Positions 17,544-25,926 of a stretch of 63,967 bases of DNA are shown here, piece after piece; position 1 is the stretch's first letter, and each line of letters starts with the position of its first letter. Made by a program: the position numbers and the translations under genes. The notes beneath the pieces were generated by a model. It ran no database searches, was not told where the DNA came from, and saw only the letters and a program-made list of their open reading frames with translations. The stretch lies in contig NZ_JANLNV010000061.1 of assembly GCF_025465935.1 (NCBI RefSeq), positions 1 through 63,967 of the forward strand, in the 5' to 3' direction. Source of the stretch: Pseudomonas sp. 7P_10.2_Bac1. GTDB lineage: Bacteria > Pseudomonadota > Gammaproteobacteria > Pseudomonadales > Pseudomonadaceae.

Positions 17544-18851
17544 TTAGCGCTCAATACCCAGCCGTTGCAGGCGGCGTTTTAGCGCATGCCGGGAGATACC
17601 CAGCAATTGCGCGGCCAGGCCTTTGTGGCCCGCCGAGCGGTTGAGTGCATCGGTCACCAGCTCGCGCTCGGCACGTTCGAGCTGATCGCCCAGCACGTGG
17701 GTAGGTTGCACCTCTTGCCCTTGCAAGGGCATGGGCAGCATCGCTGCGCTGATGCCCTGCCCTGGCGACAGAATGGTCAGGCGCTCCACCAGGTTTTTCA
17801 GTTCGCGTACGTTGCCGGGCCAGCGATGGCGACGCAGCGCCGCCATGCAGTCCGGCAAGAACTGGATCGGGCTGACCCCCTCTTCAAGCGCCTGGCGCTG
17901 GGCAAAATGCTGGGCCAGCAACAGCACGTCTTCACCCCGCTCACGCAAGGCCGGGATCTCGACGGTGATCACGTTCAAACGGTAAAACAGGTCTTCACGA
18001 AACCGCCCCAGCCGCACATCGTCGGCCAGGTCCCGGTTGGTCGCCGCCACCACGCGCACGTCGGCACTGCTGGCCTGGTTGGCGCCTACGGCGCGGTAGT
18101 TGCCGTTTTCCAGAAAGTGCAACAGCTTGGCTTGCAGGCTCAGGGGCAACTCGCCGATTTCGTCGAGAAACAACGTGCCGCCGTTGGCCTGGCTGACCAG
18201 CCCGGCGCGCTTTTGATGAGCGCCGGTGTAGGCGCCCTTCTCGGAGCCGAACAGCTCGGCCTCGATCAACTGCTCGGGCAAGGCGGCGCAGTTGACTTCG
18301 ATAAAGGCACTGGCAGCTCGTGAGCTGTACGTGTGCAACGCCTGAGCAACCAGGGTCTTACCGGTCCCGGACTCGCCCAATAACAGAATCCGCGTGGCCG
18401 AACTGCGGGCGATCCGTTGCACCGCCGCATGCAGCGCAGTCATTGCCACGCTTTGTCCTTGCAGCCCCGCGACCGGCTCCACCGGGGTATCCAGTGCCAG
18501 GGTGCTGCTGATGGTGGCGAGCAGGTCATCCAGCTCAAAAGGTTTGGTCAGGTAGTCGGTGGCACCGCCCTTGACCGCCTGTACTGCAGCCCGGGTGTCA
18601 CCGTGGGCCGAAATCATGATCACCGGCAGGTGCGGGCTGCGCTGGCGCAAGCCGTCCAGCGTGGTCATGCCGTCAATGCCCGGCAAGCCCAGGTCCAGCA
18701 ACACGATGTCGATGTCATCCAGGGGCTGTTGCAACGCAGCCTCGCCACTGTTGGCGGTGCTGATACGCATGCCCTCCCCGCGCAAGGCATAGCTGAGCGA
18801 ACGCACCAGCGCTTCTTCATCGTCGACAATTAACACGTGAACATCGGACAT
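17544..18851 (-). CDS. NtrC-family sigma-54-dependent response regulator
   Basis: Cytosolic transcription activator, 435 aa, three domains. The receiver domain is at about 1-120 with phosphoacceptor Asp53 in VLLDLGLPGIDG. The AAA+ domain is at about 135-370 with Walker A GESGTGKT, GSEKGAYTGA (the sigma-54 contact loop, a GAYTGA variant of GAFTGA), Walker B GGTLFLDEIGELP and the arginine-finger region REDLFYRLNV. A Fis-type helix-turn-helix is at the end (LAAQLLGISRHALKRRLQRLG). It lies 60 bases after the sensor kinase gene in the same direction and just upstream of a sigma-54 promoter, so it is the obvious activator of the downstream transporter/dehydrogenase operon. Confidence 0.93.
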   Translation of the reverse strand: MSDVHVLIVDDEEALVRSLSYALRGEGMRISTANSGEAALQQPLDDIDIVLLDLGLPGIDGMTTLDGLRQRSPHLPVIMISAHGDTRAAVQAVKGGATDYLTKPFELDDLLATISSTLALDTPVEPVAGLQGQSVAMTALHAAVQRIARSSATRILLLGESGTGKTLVAQALHTYSSRAASAFIEVNCAALPEQLIEAELFGSEKGAYTGAHQKRAGLVSQANGGTLFLDEIGELPLSLQAKLLHFLENGNYRAVGANQASSADVRVVAATNRDLADDVRLGRFREDLFYRLNVITVEIPALRERGEDVLLLAQHFAQRQALEEGVSPIQFLPDCMAALRRHRWPGNVRELKNLVERLTILSPGQGISAAMLPMPLQGQEVQPTHVLGDQLERAERELVTDALNRSAGHKGLAAQLLGISRHALKRRLQRLGIER

Positions 18852-18911
18852 CTGTGACTCACTTTGTCTTATTCATATTGAACGCCAGCCGCTGACAGAA
18901 CCCACCGGCGG

Positions 18912-20633
18912 CTAGAGAAACCGAGTGACAGCCGGGAAATCCAGGGTCACTTGGGTGCCCTCACCCACGCGACTGACAATCTGCATCCATGCGCCGTTGG
19001 CTTCCAGCAGTTGTTGGCTGATGCTCAGCCCAAGGCCCGTCCCCTGAGGTTTAAGGGTGAAAAAGGGCTGGCGAATCTGCTCCAGATGCTCAGGCGAAAT
19101 ACCGCAGCCCTGATCAATGATCAGCACCCGCCCCCGCCCTTGCCCGGTCTCGGCACACAGGCGCACCACGCCGCCCTCCGGGCTGGCCTGTGCGGCATTC
19201 AGGCAGAGGTTGAGCAACACCTGCCGGGCCTGGTCCGGGTCGACCACAATGCGCAAATCCCCTGCCGATTCGCACACCAGTTGCTGGCTGCGTGCTTGCA
19301 GTTGCGGCGCCACTATCGCCGCGGTGTGCTCGAACAAATTCGCGACCGACACCACGCCCGGCTTGGGTGGATGCGGGCGACCGTACTCCAGCAAATCATT
19401 CGTGACCCGGGACAGACGGTCGATTTCTTTGACCAAATCGCTCAGCAAATGCCGCCGCTCGGGTTCTTGCTCGCGGCGCAGCAAGGCCTGCACTGTTGTT
19501 TTCATCGTAGCCAGCGGGTTGCGCACTTCATGGGCCACGCCGGTGGCGAAGGTGCCCAGTACGGCGAGGTTTTCGCTACGCACAGTCTGGTCCATGACCT
19601 GCGCCAGACGCTCGGCCATGACGTTAAAAGCGCGGGCCACATGGCTGATTTCATCGTCTTTGGGCTGTAGTGCAAGGCGATAGCTCAAGTCGCCCATGGA
19701 CAGTTGGTGGGCGCCCTGCAACAAGGTGCTGACCCGCGCACGCAGTTGCCGCGACAGGGTAAAAAACACAATGAGGATAAAGGCGATAAACCCTGCGGCT
19801 ACCCAGTACAGCCACCAGCGCGCATCGTTCAGGGGCTTGAGGATGGCCCCCGGTTCGACACTAAAGACCAGTTGCCAGCCGGGCAAAATCATCGGCCCTT
19901 CGTGCCATTGCCCCGGCGCCTTGACCGGGCGCCCGGTGGGGTCGATGAACGCACCACCGGGCACCCGTAACAGCGGCGCCACCACACCGCCCATGCCCGC
20001 GCTGACCAGCAATTCGCTCAGCGAGGCAAGACGCAAGTGCAAGGCAATGCGTACCTTCTGGTTGGTGCGCCCGATGCGGATGCTCTTGCGGATCAAAAAG
20101 CTGCCCGAACCGCCCGCCTTGGGCAACAACGGGCCGATCACCTCCACATCACCGACCCATTGCACAGGCAAACCGCTGATGGACCAATGTTCATGGCCCC
20201 AGTACGGCTCACCCGAGGCCGACTGACCCGGCAGCACTTTGATCAGGCGGTCCTGTTCATCAAAAAACAGCACGCCATACATGAAGGGCAGATCCCCTTC
20301 CAGCTTGAGCAGGGAATCGACGTCGCTGATCAGTCGCGATTGATCGACGATGAATTCAGGCATGTTGGGGTGATTGGACAAGGCCGAGAGCTGGTAGAAG
20401 CGGTCATCGAGAAAGGATGACAGGCGGTTGGCCGTCGACAACGCTTGCGCATCCAGCCGTTCGCCGGTCAGGCGATTGAGCAGGTCCTTGGCCAATTGCT
20501 CGTAGAAAATCGCCAGGGTGATCAGCGCCACACTCATGACCACAACGGACAGCAAGGTGTAGCGCGCCACCAGACTTCGGTGCGGCCGCGCAAGCCACTG
20601 CAATAACACATGGAAGGGAGAGTCGGGATTCAT
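18912..20633 (-). CDS. Membrane sensor histidine kinase (NtrB-like output, periplasmic sensor)
   Basis: Inner-membrane sensor kinase, 573 aa. TM1 is at about 23-45, followed by a roughly 225-residue periplasmic sensor of the double-Cache type. TM2 is at about 273-293, with a HAMP domain next (RARVSTLLQGAHQLSMGDLS). The dimerisation/phosphoacceptor helix has His368 (GVAHEVRNPLATMK). The ATPase domain has N box LLNLCLNAAQASP, G1 IIDQGCGISPEHL and G2 GTGLGLSISQQLL. The kinase signals to the downstream NtrC-type regulator. A Cache sensor suggests direct detection of a small periplasmic ligand, possibly the same compound bound by the operon's binding proteins. Confidence 0.92.
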   Translation of the reverse strand: MNPDSPFHVLLQWLARPHRSLVARYTLLSVVVMSVALITLAIFYEQLAKDLLNRLTGERLDAQALSTANRLSSFLDDRFYQLSALSNHPNMPEFIVDQSRLISDVDSLLKLEGDLPFMYGVLFFDEQDRLIKVLPGQSASGEPYWGHEHWSISGLPVQWVGDVEVIGPLLPKAGGSGSFLIRKSIRIGRTNQKVRIALHLRLASLSELLVSAGMGGVVAPLLRVPGGAFIDPTGRPVKAPGQWHEGPMILPGWQLVFSVEPGAILKPLNDARWWLYWVAAGFIAFILIVFFTLSRQLRARVSTLLQGAHQLSMGDLSYRLALQPKDDEISHVARAFNVMAERLAQVMDQTVRSENLAVLGTFATGVAHEVRNPLATMKTTVQALLRREQEPERRHLLSDLVKEIDRLSRVTNDLLEYGRPHPPKPGVVSVANLFEHTAAIVAPQLQARSQQLVCESAGDLRIVVDPDQARQVLLNLCLNAAQASPEGGVVRLCAETGQGRGRVLIIDQGCGISPEHLEQIRQPFFTLKPQGTGLGLSISQQLLEANGAWMQIVSRVGEGTQVTLDFPAVTRFL

Positions 20634-20777
20634 GGTGTTCTTGATTGTTTTTGTAATGGCCCCAGCATAGGGATCGACCCTTGGGCCTGTCCATGACTGC
20701 GTGTTGCAGTTTTCGTCGCGCTTCGCCTAATATACGTTTCACTTACATTCCATATATATTCCATATCGAGTCATTTA

Positions 20778-21029
20778 ATGGGCATTGTAAAAATCTCAGA
20801 CGCCATGCACGAAAACCTGCGCATCGCCAGCAACGCACTCAGTCGCTCGATCAACGCGCAAGCGGAGCACTGGATGCGTATCGGCATGTTGACGGAGCTG
20901 TACCCGGACCTTGATCACAACCAGATCAGTCGCTTGTTGATTCGCGCCGAGCTGGAGGGCGGCCTGGACTTGAAGCAGCTGTGCCAGTTGGCTGACTCGG
21001 CCCAGGCCGCTGCAGTGGCCCGTCAATGA
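20778..21029 (+). CDS. ParD-like family protein
   Basis: 83-aa protein starting MGIVKISDAMHENLRIASNA. It has the ribbon-helix-helix-like N-terminal part, then SINAQAEHWMRIGMLTELYP. It matches the ParD-like antitoxin family as I know it; members often have the segment QAEHWMRIG. Its stop overlaps the start of a methionine aminopeptidase gene by four bases (ATGA), the coupling typical of antitoxin-toxin pairs, but the downstream gene is not a ParE toxin. The role is unknown. It may be a DNA-binding autoregulator of the pair or may bind the peptidase. The upstream ribosome binding site is weak. Confidence 0.85.
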   Translation: MGIVKISDAMHENLRIASNALSRSINAQAEHWMRIGMLTELYPDLDHNQISRLLIRAELEGGLDLKQLCQLADSAQAAAVARQ

Positions 21030-21817
21030 GAGCGCATGTGGTCATCAACACACCGCAACAAATCGCACAATCCAAGGCCGCGGGCATGCTGGCGGCCGAC
21101 GTGCTGGCGATGATCACCCCGCACGTCAAGGCAGGGGTGACCACCGATCAGCTCGACAAGATCTGCCATGACTACATCGTCAATGTGCAAAAGGCCATTC
21201 CTGGCAATGTCGGCTACCACGGTTTCCCGAAAACCGTGTGCACGTCAGTCAATGAGGTGGTCTGCCACGGCATTCCGTCGGGCCGTGTGCTGCACGATGG
21301 TGACATCGTCAACATCGACATCGCCGTGGTGAAGGACGGCTGGTACGGCGACACCAGCCGCATGTACTACGTGGGCGAACCCAGCCCGCAAGCCCGGCAT
21401 CTGGTCGAGACAACCTATGAAGCCATGTGCGCCGGTATTCGTCAGGTCCGCCCCGGTGCAACCCTGGGCGACATTGGCCACGCGATCCAGACAGTGGCCG
21501 AGAAAGAAGGCTTTAGCGTGGTGCGCGAGTACTGCGGCCATGGCATTGGCAAGGTCTACCATGACGAACCGCAAATTTTGCACTACGGTTATCCGGGCCA
21601 CGGCTTGAAGCTCAAGGCCGGGATGATCTTCACCGTCGAACCGATGCTCAATGCGGGCAAGCGGCATGTCAAAACCCTCGCTGACCAGTGGACCGTGGTC
21701 ACCAAGGATCTGTCGCTCTCTGCCCAGTGGGAACACATGGTCGCGGTGACGGATAACGGTTTTGAAGTGCTCAGTCCGTGGCCCGATAGGGTCACAGGGT
21801 TTGCACCTATAACATGA
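21026..21817 (+). CDS. map: Type I methionine aminopeptidase (second copy type, ParD-linked)
   Basis: Cytosolic metalloprotease removing the initiator methionine from nascent proteins. 263 aa, all five metal ligands in place: Asp98 (VNIDIAV), Asp109 (YGDTSRM), His172 (CGHGIG), Glu205 (FTVEPML) and Glu236 (QWEHMV). These align position for position with the E. coli enzyme. The housekeeping map of Pseudomonas normally sits beside rpsB; here the neighbour is a ParD-like gene, so this is probably an additional copy, though the rest of the genome is not visible. It is translationally coupled to the ParD-like gene by an ATGA overlap. Confidence 0.93.
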   Translation: MRAHVVINTPQQIAQSKAAGMLAADVLAMITPHVKAGVTTDQLDKICHDYIVNVQKAIPGNVGYHGFPKTVCTSVNEVVCHGIPSGRVLHDGDIVNIDIAVVKDGWYGDTSRMYYVGEPSPQARHLVETTYEAMCAGIRQVRPGATLGDIGHAIQTVAEKEGFSVVREYCGHGIGKVYHDEPQILHYGYPGHGLKLKAGMIFTVEPMLNAGKRHVKTLADQWTVVTKDLSLSAQWEHMVAVTDNGFEVLSPWPDRVTGFAPIT

Positions 21818-21829
21818 GCTACAAAAACA

Positions 21830-21862
21830 ATGGCGCCTTTTGCAAGCCACTTGGCGCCTTAT
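21830..21862 (+). terminator. Possible weak terminator after map
   Basis: Two GGCGCC blocks (21832-21837 and 21853-21858) can pair across a 15-base loop, and CTTATT follows. The stem is short and there is no clean T-run, so this is only a possibility. Confidence 0.3.
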
Positions 21863-21951
21863 TGCTAGTGTGTATGCGCGACCAGTCGACCATTATTTGT
21901 CCAAGGCGCTGAGGCATGTGTTTCAGCGGTTTCAAACGAAGAGGTGTTCGA

Positions 21952-22773
21952 ATGTCCAAGATCTGGTTTATCACTGGCAGTTCCCGTGGCCTCGGTCGCT
22001 CCATTACCGTGGCCGCCCTGCGTGCCGGAGACCGCGTTGTAGCCACTGCCCGCAAGCCGCAGCAACTGGATGATCTGGTGGCTGAGTTTGGCGATGCGAT
22101 CTATCCGCTGGCACTGGACGTCACCAACAGCGAGCAGGTGGAGCAAGCGGTTGAGGCCGCCGTCAAACATTTCGGCCGCCTGGATGTGGTGGTCAACAAC
22201 GCCGGTTATGGTGACCTGGCGGCGGTCGAAGATGTGACCCTGGAAGACTTCCGGGCGCAAATCGACACCAACTTCTATGGCGTGGTGTATGTGAGCAAGG
22301 CCGTCGTGCCGGTGCTGCGTCGCCAGGGCAGCGGCCATATCTTCCAGGTCTCGTCGCTGGGCGGTCGCATCGGCATGGCCGGCCTGGGCGCTTACCAGAG
22401 TGCGAAGTGGGCCGTCGGTGGATTCTCCACGGTGCTGGCGCAGGAAGTCACACCACTGGGCATCAAGGTGACCGTGCTGGAGCCGGGCGGCATGCAGACC
22501 GACTGGGCAGGCCCGTCGATGACCATCCCGCCGATCAGCGAGCCTTACAAACAATCGGTCGGCGCTCTGGCCGAGTTGCTCAACTCCCCGGGCATCTTGC
22601 CGACCCGCCCTGCCCGTGTGGCGGAAATTGTCCTGGAACTGGCCCTGAAAGACGACGCTCCCCTGCGCCTGCTGATCGGCAGCGATGCCGTGCAGTACGC
22701 CGCCAAGGCCGCGCAAGACCTGGCCGAGTCGGACAAGAAGTGGCACGACCTCAGCGTGTCGGCTTCTAACTGA
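21952..22773 (+). CDS. SDR-family oxidoreductase
   Basis: NAD(P)-dependent short-chain dehydrogenase/reductase, 273 aa from ATG at 21952 (behind AGAGG). It has the cofactor motif TGSSRGLGR, the NNAGYG structural motif and the catalytic Tyr-Lys in YQSAKWA, with Ser in VSSLGGR. The length and the C-terminal substrate-lid region match the classical SDR subgroup often annotated as oxidoreductase with unknown substrate. It is followed after 35 bases by an AraC regulator and then an NAD(P)-binding protein, all rightward, so the three may be one functional unit. Confidence 0.88.
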   Translation: MSKIWFITGSSRGLGRSITVAALRAGDRVVATARKPQQLDDLVAEFGDAIYPLALDVTNSEQVEQAVEAAVKHFGRLDVVVNNAGYGDLAAVEDVTLEDFRAQIDTNFYGVVYVSKAVVPVLRRQGSGHIFQVSSLGGRIGMAGLGAYQSAKWAVGGFSTVLAQEVTPLGIKVTVLEPGGMQTDWAGPSMTIPPISEPYKQSVGALAELLNSPGILPTRPARVAEIVLELALKDDAPLRLLIGSDAVQYAAKAAQDLAESDKKWHDLSVSASN

Positions 22774-22808
22774 GCCATCCCTGATTGATCTGAAATAAAG
22801 GAGCCCCC

Positions 22809-23858
22809 ATGTCTGACGCAAGCCGCCCCATCGCCTCACGTTTCAATGTGCCGGATGCCTTTTGGCAAGGCTTGAAACTGATAGGCCTGGAGCCAGCAGT
22901 GGTGTTGCGTCAGGCACGGCTCCCCGTCACATTGTGTATTCCTGAACTGCGTGATCGCCGCCAGGTGAGCACTCAAGAATTCTTTCGCCTGTGGCAGGCC
23001 ATGCAGGACCTCAACCCTGACCCGGCCGCCGCAGTGCAGATGGTAAGCCGGCTGGATTTCGCCACCCTGCCGCCGTCCAGCTTTGCCGCCTTTATCGCCC
23101 GTGATTACCGGGACGGCCTGCACCGGCTGGCGCGCTTCAAACAACTGTGCACCCCGGAACGCCTGTTGGTTAAAGAGGATGGCCAGACTTGCACCGTCAC
23201 CATTGACTGGCTGCACACCCCCGAGCTGCCGCCCAACCTGTTGGTCGACGCGGCTTTTGCCACCTTCGTGGTGTTGGGACGCCAGGGAGCCCGCGCGCAC
23301 ATTACGCCGCGCAAGGTCGAATTGGCCCGCCCGGACGATGGCAGCAGCGCACTGAGCGAGTTTTTCGGCTGCCCGGTGGGTTATGGCGCCGAACGCGACG
23401 CCTTGCTACTGGATGTAGCGGATCTGGATCGCCCGTTTCCAGGCCATAACCCGGAGCTGCTGGACATGCTCAATCCGGCTCTGAACGCCGCTCTGGCTGA
23501 AGCCACGGCCTCGGCCAGCATCAGCCTGCAAGTCAAGGCCGCGCTCAAGCGCATCCTCGCCAGTGGTCGCCCGGAACTGGTCGATGTGGCACGGGAACTG
23601 GGCATGAGCGAGCGCACCTTGCAGCGGCGGATCACCGAAGACGGCACCAGTTTTCGGCAACTGACGCTTGAGACCCGCCAGGAGGTGGTACGCCATCTGC
23701 TCAGCGAGCCTTCGATCGAAATCGAAGAAATTGCCTGCCTGCTCGGCTACGAAGACACCAATTCGTTTTATCGGGCGTTTCGCTCATGGGAAGGTACGAC
23801 GCCAGCACGATGGCGCGCCCTGCAAGCCCCACAGCCCATGTCGCCTTTAACCCATTAA
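22809..23858 (+). CDS. AraC-family transcriptional regulator
   Basis: 349 aa. The N-terminal part is of the arabinose-binding-like type (from VPDAFWQGLKLIGLEP to about residue 200), and a C-terminal double helix-turn-helix covers about 245-340 (LVDVARELGMSERTLQRRI and IEEIACLLGYEDTNSFYRAF). It likely controls the adjacent SDR and NAD(P)-binding protein genes. The start is well supported by AAAGGAG seven bases upstream. The effector is unknown. Confidence 0.92.
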   Translation: MSDASRPIASRFNVPDAFWQGLKLIGLEPAVVLRQARLPVTLCIPELRDRRQVSTQEFFRLWQAMQDLNPDPAAAVQMVSRLDFATLPPSSFAAFIARDYRDGLHRLARFKQLCTPERLLVKEDGQTCTVTIDWLHTPELPPNLLVDAAFATFVVLGRQGARAHITPRKVELARPDDGSSALSEFFGCPVGYGAERDALLLDVADLDRPFPGHNPELLDMLNPALNAALAEATASASISLQVKAALKRILASGRPELVDVARELGMSERTLQRRITEDGTSFRQLTLETRQEVVRHLLSEPSIEIEEIACLLGYEDTNSFYRAFRSWEGTTPARWRALQAPQPMSPLTH

Positions 23859-23876
23859 CACTCACGGTCAACTGTC

Positions 23877-24536
23877 ATGAAAATAATCATTTTTGGTGCC
23901 TCCGGCATGGTCGGCCAAGGGGTATTGCGCGAGGCGCTGGCGGCTGAGGATGTGACTCATATCCTCAGTATCGGCCGTTCCGACAGCGAAGTGACCCACC
24001 CCAAGCTGCGCACTCTGGTGCATGCCGACCTGCTCGACTACTCGGCCATTGAAGACCTGCTGACGGGGTTTGACGCCTGCTTTTTCTGCCTCGGCGCCTC
24101 GGCGGTGGGCATGGATGAGGCCGGGTATTCGCGCATCAACCATGACATCCCGCTGGCGGCGGGTCAGGTGCTCTCGCGCCTCAATTCGCAACTGACCTAT
24201 ACCTATGTTTCGGGGGCGGGCACCGGCAGCCAGTCGGCCATGTGGGCTCGGGTTAAACGGCGCACCGAAACTGACCTGCTCGAGTTGCCGTTCAAGGCCG
24301 CCTACATGTTTCGCCCAGGGGTTATCCAGCCTCTGCACGGTGCACGCTCGAAGACGCCGATGTACAACGCGTTCTATGTGCTGACCGGGCCATTGCTGTC
24401 GATTGCTCGCAAACTGCTGCCCAAGTACGTGCTATCGACCGAAGAAATCGGCCTGGCAATGCTCGAAGTGGTCCGCCATGGCGCGCCGAAAACCATCCTC
24501 GAAACAGCGGATATCCGGGCACTGGTAAAGCGCTGA
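23877..24536 (+). CDS. NAD(P)-binding / epimerase-like protein
   Basis: 219-aa Rossmann-fold protein of the atypical SDR type. It has FGASGMVGQGVLREAL as the dinucleotide motif and CFFCLGASAVGMDEAGY. The AGTGSQSAMWARVKRRTE segment is where atypical SDRs usually have the active Tyr. The substrate and even enzymatic activity are uncertain. It starts 19 bases after the AraC regulator stop and ends just before a REP. Confidence 0.85.
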   Translation: MKIIIFGASGMVGQGVLREALAAEDVTHILSIGRSDSEVTHPKLRTLVHADLLDYSAIEDLLTGFDACFFCLGASAVGMDEAGYSRINHDIPLAAGQVLSRLNSQLTYTYVSGAGTGSQSAMWARVKRRTETDLLELPFKAAYMFRPGVIQPLHGARSKTPMYNAFYVLTGPLLSIARKLLPKYVLSTEEIGLAMLEVVRHGAPKTILETADIRALVKR

Positions 24537-24553
24537 ATCAATCACATGTGTGT

Positions 24554-24617
24554 CTGTGTCGGTGCGAGCTTGCCTCGCGATCGGTTAAAAGATCGCGAGG
24601 CAAGCTCGCTGATACAG
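24554..24617. repeat. REP hairpin (copy 5)
   Basis: CTGTGTCGGTGCGAGCTTGC continuing to CTCGCGATCGG, then GATCGCGAGGCAAGCTCGC ending TGATACAG. It lies between two convergent transcription units and may serve as a shared 3' boundary. Confidence 0.9.
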
Positions 24618-24634
24618 TTGATTAGGCCGGTGGG

Positions 24635-25597
24635 TTAGACCTTCCACTCGTTGATATCGAAATCACGGCGGATCAGGCGTTGTTCGAGCAAGAACTGCTT
24701 GGAACCACTCAACAATTCAAGGCCGACCGGGGACAGAGGCTCCAGCTGAAATTCATTCCCGGTATAGGTCGCTTCAATCGCCGCCTGGGAGTACTTGGAC
24801 GCCTGGGCGTGGAAACTGAAATAAGCCGGCCAGTCGGCCGTGATCTGCGCTACCGACTCGCGCCGTGCGGCCAGCCAGGCATCGGTGAAGCCTGGCACCT
24901 GCTTCAACAACTTCTGACTGGCAACGGTCACTGTGCACCCGCGAAGGTGCGGATGATCCGTGGCCTGATCGATCAACGGGTAGCCATTGCTCAACAGCGT
25001 TGGCCCCAGCTCGCTCTGCGCCGCGTAGGCGGCAATGTCGCCGCGAGCCAGCGCGGCCTCTGAGTCCCGCGCCGCCAGCGCAACGATTTTGGTGTCTTTG
25101 AGAATGCCCGCCTCGTGCAAGGTACCGATCAGGTAGCGGTGCATGTATGACCCCAGCGGGACAGCGACCACTTTGCCTTTGAGTTCAGCAACAGAGCCCA
25201 CTCCGCCCTTGGGAGTGACCAGCCATGCGTTCATCCCGACTGCATCGATACTGAGCAAGCGACTGGCCTGGCTCATGGCGTAGCACACCATGGCTGGGGT
25301 ATCGCCGTAGGTGCCGACATCGATAGCACCGGAGAGCAAGGCTTCATTGAGTTCCGGGCCATTGACGAACACGTAGGTGCTGATGTCATCGAAGCCCAGC
25401 GTCTGCAGATGCTGTTGCGTTATGCCCTGATGCAGCGCCCAGCCGGACGGTCCGGTAGGCACCGTGGTAGAACCGACGTAGCCCAGGCGCAGGGTGCGCT
25501 TCGCGTCGTTGGCGGCCAGTAGGCGCCCTGGCAACGCGAGCATGGCGGCAGCACCAAGCCCGGCCCCAAGAAACTGCCGACGATTGAATCCGTTCAT
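24635..25597 (-). CDS. Tat-exported substrate-binding protein (sulfonate/nitrate/taurine type)
   Basis: Periplasmic binding protein of the SsuA/TauA/NrtA family, about 320 aa. The N-terminus NRRQFLGAGLGAAAMLALPG is a twin-arginine signal, so the protein is exported folded. The mature part begins LRLGYVGSTTVPTGPSGWAL, and the hinge text ELKGKVVAVPLGSYMHRYLI is typical. No permease or ATPase accompanies it, which is unusual for an ABC binding protein. It is coupled to a ferredoxin and a flavoprotein, so it may serve as a ligand-delivery or accessory protein to the redox pair, or use a transporter encoded elsewhere. A TTG at 25603 (TTGA overlap, AGGA five bases upstream) is an alternative start. 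Confidence 0.85.
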   Translation of the reverse strand: MNGFNRRQFLGAGLGAAAMLALPGRLLAANDAKRTLRLGYVGSTTVPTGPSGWALHQGITQQHLQTLGFDDISTYVFVNGPELNEALLSGAIDVGTYGDTPAMVCYAMSQASRLLSIDAVGMNAWLVTPKGGVGSVAELKGKVVAVPLGSYMHRYLIGTLHEAGILKDTKIVALAARDSEAALARGDIAAYAAQSELGPTLLSNGYPLIDQATDHPHLRGCTVTVASQKLLKQVPGFTDAWLAARRESVAQITADWPAYFSFHAQASKYSQAAIEATYTGNEFQLEPLSPVGLELLSGSKQFLLEQRLIRRDFDINEWKV

Positions 25598-25599
25598 GA

Positions 25600-25926
25600 T
25601 CAATACTTTCCTAACAAATGGTAACTCTGGTCATCGCTTGCAGTAGAAGCCCGCCCTTTGCCCCAGCCGACCGCGCTGCGGTAACTGCCCAGCCATTGCC
25701 CTGTCTGCTCGGCGAGCTCGACAGGGGTGGCCAGGCGGTCAGCATACGGCGCGACAAACAAAGCATCTTCCGGGCAGTAAACCTCGCACATGAAGCAGGT
25801 CTGGCAATCGTTCTGCCGCGCGATCAGCGGCGCCTCTCCCGGCACCGTGGCGAAGACATTGGTCGGGCATGCCAGCACGCAGATATTGCAGCCCGTGCAA
25901 CGCTGGGGATCTATCAGTTCAATCAT
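25600..25926 (-). CDS. Two-cluster 4Fe-4S ferredoxin-type protein
   Basis: 108-aa electron carrier with two complete cysteine sets, CTGCNICVLACP and CQTCFMCEVYCP, then a 50-residue C-terminal tail. The small-subunit look and its position recall AprB of adenylylsulfate reductase and similar flavoprotein partners. Start and stop overlap those of its neighbours by a few bases on both sides (ATGA with the flavoprotein; stop overlapping the binding-protein start region). The three genes are therefore one tightly coupled operon. Confidence 0.9.
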   Translation of the reverse strand: MIELIDPQRCTGCNICVLACPTNVFATVPGEAPLIARQNDCQTCFMCEVYCPEDALFVAPYADRLATPVELAEQTGQWLGSYRSAVGWGKGRASTASDDQSYHLLGKY

